Assembly (NCBI GenBank): GCA_900544225.1
Contig: UQUD01000103.1
Span: forward strand, 1-6,557
Length of the DNA: 6,557 bases
Source: an uncultured Collinsella sp.
GTDB lineage: Bacteria; Actinomycetota; Coriobacteriia; Coriobacteriales; Coriobacteriaceae
Direction of reading: 5' to 3'
The notes beneath the pieces are model-generated. The model made no database searches and was not told where the DNA came from. It was given only the letters and a program-made list of their open reading frames with translations. The number at the start of each line of letters is the position of its first letter. Position 1 is the stretch's first letter. A program made the position numbers and the translations under genes. Of this stretch, positions 1-4,629 are shown piece by piece.

Positions 1-70
1 AGCAGAGCCACTAAATTTGCATCAGCCCTCAAAACATGTTTGAGAACGGTGCCTGGAGTACGTGCCCCTA

Positions 71-195
71 GGGCAGGAATGAGGTTGCTTTCCAACGCAT
101 TCCGCAGGGGGCGGCATTATTTTGTAGCGCGAAGCGCGGATCAAAATAATGCCGCATGCCCGAGGACGCGTTGGAAAGCAACCTCATTCCTGCCC
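71..195. repeat. Nested 125-nt palindrome (long hairpin or MITE-like repeat)
   Basis: The outer arms at 71-98 and 168-195 are perfect 28-bp inverted repeats. Inside them, 111-124 and 142-155 form a second perfect 14-bp inverted repeat (GCGGCATTATTTTG and its complement). At the centre a small hairpin GCGC-GAA-GCGC lies at 127-137. Poorly paired stretches (99-110 and 156-167) separate the two long stems. The left terminus also forms a mini-palindrome with its flank (TGCCC at 63-67, GGGCA at 71-75), and a separate small hairpin lies at 28-44 (CTCAAA/TTTGAG). No T-tract follows, so it is not a standard intrinsic terminator. I see no transposase and no clear target-site duplication. It could be a dispersed palindromic repeat, a MITE or a structured RNA. 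The structure is certain; its identity is not. Confidence 0.85.
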
Positions 196-233
196 GAACA
201 GGTCAGTCTACCTGCGCATTTACAAATTCGTAA

Positions 234-282
234 ACTTTTTTCAAAAAAGTGCTTGCACAGTTCTCGAATCATAGGTTATTAT
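234..282 (+). promoter_or_regulatory. tRNA-Leu promoter with upstream A/T palindrome
   Basis: A -35 box TTGCAC (253-258) and a -10 box TATTAT (277-282) are 18 bp apart, or 17 bp if TTATTA is used. Just upstream is a perfect palindrome with 8-bp arms, ACTTTTTT-C-AAAAAAGT (234-250). Transcription should start near 289 and give a leader of about 50 nt before the tRNA. The A/T element could be an UP element or a protein-binding site. The same layout recurs upstream of both tRNA-Gly genes. Confidence 0.75.
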
Positions 283-339
283 CTTCCTCGTTGAACGCGC
301 GGGTCCAACAAAACGAACCGTGAATCAACAACATAGCAT

Positions 340-429
340 GTCGGAGTGGCGGAATTGGCAGACGCGCTAGCTTGAGGTGCTAGTGACCGCTTTTTGGTCA
401 TGCGGGTTCAAGTCCCGCCTCCGACACCA
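340..429 (+). tRNA. tRNA-Leu (anticodon GAG)
   Basis: This is a complete 90-nt class II tRNA. The acceptor stem GTCGGAG pairs perfectly with CTCCGAC, the discriminator base is A426 and the CCA end is encoded (427-429). The anticodon arm CTAGC-TTGAGGT-GCTAG places GAG at 374-376, which reads CUC and CUU leucine codons. A long variable arm (TGACC...GGTCA) and the leucine discriminator A support the assignment. A promoter lies upstream and an intrinsic terminator begins 11 nt after the CCA. Confidence 0.98.
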
Positions 430-440
430 TCGCATTTGAG

Positions 441-462
441 AAGCCTCTTCGGAGGCTTTTTT
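441..462 (+). terminator. Intrinsic terminator after tRNA-Leu
   Basis: The stem AAGCCTC/GAGGCTT (7 bp) closes a stable TTCG tetraloop and runs into a T-tract at 457-462. It ends only 26 nt before the phosphatase start codon, so it sits between the tRNA and that gene. Confidence 0.85.
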
Positions 463-488
463 GTTACCGATAGACGGTGGGGTCCACG

Positions 489-2834
489 ATGGAAACGCTT
501 GAACGCAACGAGTGGGCAGACGTTGCCCAGCTAGTCGAGATCACGAGCGATGCTGTCATCATCTGCGAGCTCGACGGAACCATTCTGCATGTGAATAATC
601 GCTTACTTGGTTTGATGTGCGAGGAACGCGCCGACGTCATCGGTGGAGATGTTAAAGACGTCCTGTACTCGTCCGCTTTTGAACGTGCGACGGAACATCG
701 TCTGCCATTTGAAACTGATGGCTCTGAGAACGAACTGATGCTCAAGCTGAGTGACGGCTCCTTTATCCCCGTCTTGGTTCGTGCAGGCTCCGTAACGCCT
801 CCACGCATCTTTGGGCGCCGCGCACCACGTGTCCTGGTGGCGCTTCACAGTATCGAGGAACAGGATTCTCACGACCGGCAACTCAAGCGTGCGTTATCGG
901 AGCTTAGAGTGGCGAACAAGCGTCTCTCTGGCACGCTCTCGGTCATTATGAGCACTGTGGGCTCCGATGAGTTACCCAGCCTGCTTGATACCGTTTTGAA
1001 CCAGCTTGTAGGAACGCTCGATGCTTCGGGTGCCGCTATCTATTTTTCTGAGAGCGGCGGCTTTAAGCTTCGCGGTGTTTCCAAGGAGCTGCTCGACAGC
1101 TACCTGCCCGAGTTTTTGCCGTATGGCGCTGGCATTCCGACGTATGTTCTTCGCGAGTCGCGTGCTTGTCGCTTGTCGATTCAACAGGACCTTGAGGGCG
1201 ATAAGGCCGCCTCCGGTATGTTCATGGACCTGGATAATCGTTCTAAGCACCTGTTGCGCATGCAGGATATGCCTCCGTACCGCAGTGAAATCTGTCTTCC
1301 CGTTTTTTACGGTACGCAGATCCTTGGCGTGCTGGAAGTTGGTTGGAAACGCCCCCAGGCACCGCTCGCCTATGACGTTAATGTGCTCGAGGTCATTTGC
1401 GATTACCTGTCTATCCAGCTGGTCGGCATGGCATCGAGCCTTCGCTCCCGTCGCACGGCCGAGCTTGGCCGCTCGCTCAATGTCTTGCGGGATGAGTTGT
1501 TTACCTTTCTAGACGATTCCGCCGCGGCTACCCAGGCGGTATCGTCCGAGATCTGCAATATGCTCAACTGCCATTTTTGCCCTATTGAGTATGACGCCAG
1601 TCTGGATTCCTACGTCATAGATTTTGAAGGCGGCAGTCGCGTTGCTTTGCCGGACGATCCCGAGAAGCTTTTCTTTTCCACGACGGCGCCAGCGGCACGT
1701 TTGGGGGCTGCCCCTGATGGCTTTGAGGCATCTGTTTTGGGCGGCACGAGTGCCGAGGACCTTAAACACGTCCGTATAACTCGCGTTGACGAATCGATGC
1801 CTATGGGAGGCTGGCTTAGAGCGCATGGCCTGCCTTGCCAGGGTCTCTACGTCGACGCCGGCATCGAGGCGGGGCGCCCGCGCTCTGAGGGCGATGGCAA
1901 GCACAGTAACGACGCGATCGTTCCTGCTTCTGTTGCGAAGGGCCCGACGACGCGCGCGCTGCTGCTTCGTGATGGTAGCCAAGAGCCGATTGATGACCTT
2001 GAATATGATTACTTGGTGCACTTGGCTCATGACTTTGAACTGATCTATGAAGGCGAATCTCAAAAGCGTGAGGAGCGCCATATCGCTCAGACCCTCCAGA
2101 TTGGCATGAGAAATTCACTGGGGGATGTTCCGGGAATCGCCGCCGATTCGGTGTACCTGTCGGCCACGAACTCGGCGTTGGTCGGCGGCGATTTCTATAC
2201 GCTCATCCGTCTTCCCGACGATTGCGCCGTCATGATTCTGGGCGATGTGTCTGGCAAAGGCATTGAGGCTGCATCGATGTCCGCGCTCGTCAAGACGGCC
2301 CTGACGGCATATGCCTGGGAGGGCGCTGGACCGGCCCGCATGGCACGCTCCCTTAACAGCATGCTCATGGGCTTTTCGAGGGTCGAGACGTTCGTGACGG
2401 CCTTTATCGCCAAGATTGACCTTAAAGCCGGACGCGCAACGTATTGTTCGGCGGGCCATCCTCCGACCATGGTCATCAGGCCAGAGTCGATGCCGCTGGG
2501 TGGCGGCGAGGCCCGTGGGGGGGAGGTCGAGCTGCTTGGATGCCAATCGGGGGTAATCGGTGCCTTTGAGAGCATGGTATACGAGACAGGCGTGTTTACG
2601 TTCGCTCCTGGCGACATGCTCTTCATGTATACGGATGGAACGATTGAGGCCCGCGACCGCACCGGAGCGTTCTTTGGCGAGCAGCGCTTGCGCGATCTTC
2701 TGCTTTCTGTTTCGGGGGAGGGCGTGTCGGGCATTTGCGGCAAGGTCTTGGGCGAGCTTGACCGATTTACCGAATCGGCGCTGGACGATGACATTGCATT
2801 GGTGTCCCTTGAGTTTTTACGGGGTCGTTCATAG
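489..2834 (+). CDS. PAS-GAF-PP2C (SpoIIE/RsbU-type) serine phosphatase
   Basis: This 781-residue soluble protein probably dephosphorylates a STAS-domain anti-sigma antagonist in a partner-switching pathway. A PAS-like region spans about residues 10-120, followed by a short helical linker. A GAF-like region spans about 160-313. Residues 320-525 are poorly assigned and may hold a degenerate second GAF. The SpoIIE-type PP2C domain begins near 527. Its metal-binding motifs are intact: GGDFY (D568), GDVSGKG (D586), YTDG (D716) and LDDDIA (D766-D768). I see no membrane segment, so it should sense a cytoplasmic signal, as RsbP or RsbU proteins do. I chose the ATG at 489 because GGTGGGG (476-482) is a plausible if weak ribosome site; an in-frame GTG at 477 would overlap it. 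The next gene encodes a likely substrate and starts 78 nt downstream. No separate promoter is evident between the tRNA-Leu terminator and this start. Confidence 0.9.
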   Translation: METLERNEWADVAQLVEITSDAVIICELDGTILHVNNRLLGLMCEERADVIGGDVKDVLYSSAFERATEHRLPFETDGSENELMLKLSDGSFIPVLVRAGSVTPPRIFGRRAPRVLVALHSIEEQDSHDRQLKRALSELRVANKRLSGTLSVIMSTVGSDELPSLLDTVLNQLVGTLDASGAAIYFSESGGFKLRGVSKELLDSYLPEFLPYGAGIPTYVLRESRACRLSIQQDLEGDKAASGMFMDLDNRSKHLLRMQDMPPYRSEICLPVFYGTQILGVLEVGWKRPQAPLAYDVNVLEVICDYLSIQLVGMASSLRSRRTAELGRSLNVLRDELFTFLDDSAAATQAVSSEICNMLNCHFCPIEYDASLDSYVIDFEGGSRVALPDDPEKLFFSTTAPAARLGAAPDGFEASVLGGTSAEDLKHVRITRVDESMPMGGWLRAHGLPCQGLYVDAGIEAGRPRSEGDGKHSNDAIVPASVAKGPTTRALLLRDGSQEPIDDLEYDYLVHLAHDFELIYEGESQKREERHIAQTLQIGMRNSLGDVPGIAADSVYLSATNSALVGGDFYTLIRLPDDCAVMILGDVSGKGIEAASMSALVKTALTAYAWEGAGPARMARSLNSMLMGFSRVETFVTAFIAKIDLKAGRATYCSAGHPPTMVIRPESMPLGGGEARGGEVELLGCQSGVIGAFESMVYETGVFTFAPGDMLFMYTDGTIEARDRTGAFFGEQRLRDLLLSVSGEGVSGICGKVLGELDRFTESALDDDIALVSLEFLRGRS

Positions 2835-2912
2835 ACGACGCTGAGCGGGCTGAATCCGCATGGTTGGGGAAACGAATGCATCGAGTGGGCTTTTTTGGGG
2901 AACCATGGTCGT

Positions 2913-3659
2913 ATGAATGAGTGGAATGACATAGCGGTTTTGACGCCACCAGGCGATATCGACATCGCCACGGTGCCTGCGCTGCGTCGGCGGTTGGATG
3001 CTTTGATTGGCCGCGGCGTGCGTCGTGTTGTCATCAACTGTCAGGCTGTTAGCTTTATCGATTCGACGGGCTTGGCATTCCTGCTTACGCGCGCTCGTGA
3101 GCTCATGAGGCGAGAAGGCCTGCTTTCGCTCGTCAATGCATCAGGTGAAGTTGTTCGCTTTTTGGAGATTGCTCGTCTTGTCGATATCCTTCATGTCGCG
3201 GGGCCGGCACGGGAGTCTATTCCCGCCATTCCGGTGGGGGAGCTGCCTCGCTGGAGTAAGAGCGTCGAGGTCCGTCAGGGTATCGAGAATCTTCCATACT
3301 ACCGACATCGCATCGCCGAACTCCTTGAATCGCTTCCGTTGCGCCGTGACGAGCGCTACGATGTCGCATTGGCGTCGGGGGAGGCGCTGGGTAATGCCTA
3401 TGACCATGCGGGCGGTATCGGGTGCGTCCTGACGGTTCAGGCCTATGGCGATCGCGTTGTGGTTGAGGTGCTTGATCGAGGTGCCGGCTATTCTATCGAT
3501 GAAACGAGCGAACCGGTCGCATCCGAGGAACGCGGCCGTGGCATCAAGCTTATGCGTATGCTCGTCGATAACGTGGAGGTTGCTCGTCGTACGGACGGCG
3601 CCGGCACGCGCGTGCAGATGGTGAAGCTGTTTAGCGGAGCGCTGGAATCGTGTGCCTAG
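2913..3659 (+). CDS. STAS-HATPase fusion: anti-sigma antagonist joined to RsbW-type kinase
   Basis: The protein has 248 residues and two domains. Residues 1-100 are a STAS domain of SpoIIAA/RsbV type, with the FIDSTGL motif that carries the usual phosphoacceptor serine (S51, after D50). Residues 125-245 are a GHKL/HATPase domain of SpoIIAB/RsbW type. It has the N-box (E157, N161, H165), the G1 box DRGAGY (188-193), the glycine-rich RGRG segment (207-210) and a C-terminal GTRVQMVKLF strand. In the usual pathway the kinase binds a sigma factor or phosphorylates the STAS partner, and a PP2C phosphatase reverses this; here both partners are in one chain. I preferred ATG 2913 to the in-frame TTG at 2895 because GGGGAA (2897-2902) lies about 10 nt upstream and the STAS fold begins immediately. 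The phosphatase gene lies 78 nt upstream and is probably co-transcribed. The target sigma factor is not visible, and the second domain could instead act as a phosphorelay or effector module. Confidence 0.9.
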   Translation: MNEWNDIAVLTPPGDIDIATVPALRRRLDALIGRGVRRVVINCQAVSFIDSTGLAFLLTRARELMRREGLLSLVNASGEVVRFLEIARLVDILHVAGPARESIPAIPVGELPRWSKSVEVRQGIENLPYYRHRIAELLESLPLRRDERYDVALASGEALGNAYDHAGGIGCVLTVQAYGDRVVVEVLDRGAGYSIDETSEPVASEERGRGIKLMRMLVDNVEVARRTDGAGTRVQMVKLFSGALESCA

Positions 3660-3706
3660 CCAATCGCTTTAGCGCGTTTAGCTACTAAGAACATGCGGCA
3701 GACAAG

Positions 3707-3752
3707 TTTTTTGAAAAAAGTACTTGCGTCTTTTGGACAACTCGCGTAAATT
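3707..3752 (+). promoter_or_regulatory. Promoter of the Gly-Cys tRNA array
   Basis: A -35 box TTGCGT (3724-3729) and a -10 box TAAATT (3747-3752) are 17 bp apart. The palindrome TTTTTT-G-AAAAAA (3707-3719) is centred 11 nt before the -35 box. Transcription should begin near 3760, a few bases before the first tRNA. The stretch after the -10 box includes CCCGC, a GC-rich discriminator-like sequence often seen in stringently controlled stable-RNA promoters. No intrinsic terminator is visible between the preceding stop codon at 3659 and this promoter. Confidence 0.75.
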
Positions 3753-3764
3753 AATAACCCGCAA

Positions 3765-3840
3765 GCGGACATGGCTCAGTTGGTAGAGCACAACCTTGCC
3801 AAGGTTGGGGTCGCGGGTTCGAGCCCCGTTGTCCGCTCCA
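3765..3840 (+). tRNA. tRNA-Gly (anticodon GCC), copy 1
   Basis: This is a 76-nt class I tRNA with an encoded CCA. The acceptor stem GCGGACA/TGTCCGC is perfect, the discriminator is T and the anticodon loop TTGCCAA places GCC at 3798-3800, reading GGC and GGU. The T arm is GCGGG-TTCGAGC-CCCGT. It is the promoter-proximal gene of the array. Confidence 0.98.
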
Positions 3841-3850
3841 TTGCATTTCT

Positions 3851-3873
3851 GGACCGTTTAGGCGGTCCTTTTT
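3851..3873 (+). terminator. Terminator-like hairpin between tRNA-Gly 1 and tRNA-Cys 1
   Basis: The 6-bp stem GGACCG/CGGTCC (3851-3856 and 3863-3868) with loop TTTAGG is followed by five T residues (3869-3873). It ends one base before the next tRNA gene. It may cause partial termination or serve as a processing signal. Confidence 0.65.
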
Positions 3874-3874
3874 C

Positions 3875-3948
3875 GGCGAAGTGGCCAAGTGGTAAGGCAG
3901 AGGCCTGCAAAGCCTTTACCCCCGGTTCGAATCCGGGCTTCGCCTCCA
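3875..3948 (+). tRNA. tRNA-Cys (anticodon GCA), copy 1
   Basis: This is a 74-nt tRNA. The acceptor stem is GGCGAAG/CTTCGCC, the discriminator is T (the usual cysteine identity base U73) and CCA is encoded. The anticodon loop CTGCAAA places GCA at 3907-3909. The T arm is CCCGG-TTCGAAT-CCGGG. No separate promoter fits in the 34-nt spacer upstream. Confidence 0.98.
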
Positions 3949-3957
3949 GGCAACATC

Positions 3958-3984
3958 CGGGCGCTCCGGCGCCCGTTTTGTTTT
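3958..3984 (+). terminator. Terminator-like hairpin after tRNA-Cys 1
   Basis: The 7-bp GC-only stem CGGGCGC/GCGCCCG has a TCCG loop and is followed by TTTTGTTTT (3976-3984). It is stronger than the hairpin between Gly and Cys. It lies inside the array, six bases before the next tRNA-Gly. Confidence 0.7.
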
Positions 3985-3990
3985 ACATAT

Positions 3991-4066
3991 GCGGACATGG
4001 CTCAGTTGGTAGAGCACAACCTTGCCAAGGTTGGGGTCGCGGGTTCGAGCCCCGTTGTCCGCTCCA
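3991..4066 (+). tRNA. tRNA-Gly (anticodon GCC), copy 2
   Basis: It is identical to copy 1, shifted by 226 bp, with the anticodon at 4024-4026. The bases before it (ACATAT) differ from those before copy 1 (CCGCAA) because it follows the tRNA-Cys spacer. No well-placed promoter is visible, so it probably depends on read-through. Confidence 0.98.
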
Positions 4067-4076
4067 TTGCATTTCT

Positions 4077-4099
4077 GGACCGTTTAGGCGGTCCTTTTT
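4077..4099 (+). terminator. Terminator-like hairpin between tRNA-Gly 2 and tRNA-Cys 2
   Basis: It is an exact copy of the GGACCG/CGGTCC hairpin with T5 tail seen in the first repeat unit, and ends one base before tRNA-Cys 2. Confidence 0.65.
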
Positions 4100-4100
4100 C

Positions 4101-4174
4101 GGCGAAGTGGCCAAGTGGTAAGGCAGAGGCCTGCAAAGCCTTTACCCCCGGTTCGAATCCGGGCTTCGCCTCCA
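4101..4174 (+). tRNA. tRNA-Cys (anticodon GCA), copy 2
   Basis: It is identical to the first tRNA-Cys gene, with the anticodon GCA at 4133-4135 and an encoded CCA. Two identical tRNA-Cys genes are notable because cysteine is a rare residue and many bacteria manage with one. Confidence 0.98.
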
Positions 4175-4183
4175 GGCAACATC

Positions 4184-4210
4184 CGGGCGCTCCGGCGCCC
4201 GTTTTGTTTT
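4184..4210 (+). terminator. Terminator-like hairpin after tRNA-Cys 2
   Basis: It is an exact copy of the CGGGCGC/GCGCCCG hairpin with TTTTGTTTT tail of the first unit, six bases before tRNA-Gly 3. Confidence 0.7.
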
Positions 4211-4216
4211 ACATAT

Positions 4217-4292
4217 GCGGACATGGCTCAGTTGGTAGAGCACAACCTTGCCAAGGTTGGGGTCGCGGGTTCGAGCCCCGTTGTCCGCTCCA
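4217..4292 (+). tRNA. tRNA-Gly (anticodon GCC), copy 3
   Basis: It is identical to copies 1 and 2, with the anticodon at 4250-4252 and an encoded CCA. It is the last gene of the array; the downstream spacer diverges immediately after the CCA, which marks the duplication boundary. Confidence 0.98.
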
Positions 4293-4300
4293 ACTATCTT

Positions 4301-4327
4301 ACGCGGTTCTAACGAACCGCGTTTTTT
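4301..4327 (+). terminator. Final intrinsic terminator of the tRNA array
   Basis: The perfect 9-bp stem ACGCGGTTC/GAACCGCGT (4301-4309 and 4314-4322) has a TAAC loop and is followed by a T-tract (4322-4327). It differs in sequence from the internal hairpins and is the most convincing terminator in the window. Confidence 0.9.
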
Positions 4328-4342
4328 GTTGACGCTGCGCGA

Positions 4343-4435
4343 GCCCCGGGCACCCCATCTTGCCCCCTCAATCGTCGGTCGCGTACATAAAGTACGCTTC
4401 CCTCCTCTTTCGCGGCAACCTGGGGCACCCGGAGC
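4343..4435. repeat. Imperfect nested palindrome in the intergenic region
   Basis: The arms at 4343-4364 and 4414-4435 match as inverted repeats at 17 of 22 positions. Within them is a perfect hairpin GCGTAC-ATAAA-GTACGC (4381-4397). The nested layout resembles the larger palindrome at 71-195 but the sequence is different. The rest of the 4293-4629 gap holds a 12-bp palindrome AATCGATCGATT (4483-4494) and the start-proximal inverted repeat described separately. I see no gene there. This may be an old dispersed repeat or a structured untranslated region. Confidence 0.5.
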
Positions 4436-4575
4436 CCGCTCGCTGTTGTGGCCGGGGGAGTGAGTCTTCCGTTCTTTTCACTAATCGATCGATTCGTCCC
4501 AGGAGGCTCGAGCCCGAGAGGGAGCGAGCGTTTTGGGGTGTGGCTGTGGCGTTGTTTGCCTCGAATGACAGCTTT

Positions 4576-4628
4576 GGGCGTATCATCGTGGGCATCTCGC
4601 ATAACCTCGTTGCAAGGGAGATACGCCC
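4576..4628 (+). promoter_or_regulatory. Inverted repeat and ribosome binding site before the alpha-glucosidase
   Basis: The ribosome site AAGGGAG (4614-4620) lies 9 nt before ATG 4630 and decides that start. A perfect 9-bp inverted repeat, GGGCGTATC (4576-4584) and GATACGCCC (4620-4628), ends one base before the start codon. In RNA it would pair the spacer between the ribosome site and the ATG. In DNA it could be an operator. A weak possible promoter overlaps it (TTGCCT at 4556-4561, TATCAT at 4581-4586, 19-bp spacing). If that promoter is used, the left arm is not transcribed and only an operator role would fit. Confidence 0.45.
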
Positions 4629-4629
4629 C

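Larger units (their letters stand above)
3765..4292 (+). repeat. Tandem 226-bp repeat: (tRNA-Gly + tRNA-Cys) x2 plus a third tRNA-Gly
   Basis: Unit 1 (3765-3990) and unit 2 (3991-4216) appear identical base for base, including both spacers and their hairpins. A third, partial copy (4217-4292) contains only the tRNA-Gly gene. Identical non-genic spacers point to recent duplication or ongoing homogenisation rather than selection on the tRNAs alone. Confidence 0.95.

Noticed and set aside
40..294. Open frame of 84 codons across the 71-195 palindrome
   Set aside because: It runs through both arms of the hairpin and the tRNA-Leu promoter, has no ribosome site and resembles no protein.
2195..3037. 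280-codon frame on the minus strand
   Set aside because: It is antisense to the PP2C domain and the STAS gene, has a Ser/Pro/Arg-rich low-complexity composition and spans the end of one gene and the start of another.
3984..3990. TACATAT as a -10 box for the second tRNA-Gly
   Set aside because: It abuts the tRNA, so transcription would start inside the gene, and no matching -35 box lies at the right distance.
3765..4292. CRISPR-like array
   Set aside because: The regular repeat is explained fully by tRNA genes; the repeat unit is 226 bp and the spacers are identical, not diverse.
3771..4332. Open frames of 116 and 147 codons within the tRNA array
   Set aside because: They are translations of tRNA genes and spacers; their repeats simply mirror the 226-bp duplication.
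4360..4629. Upstream extension of the alpha-glucosidase frame to 4360
   Set aside because: The frame is open by chance, but the family's N-terminus begins after ATG 4630, which has a good ribosome site; the extension crosses palindromic intergenic DNA.
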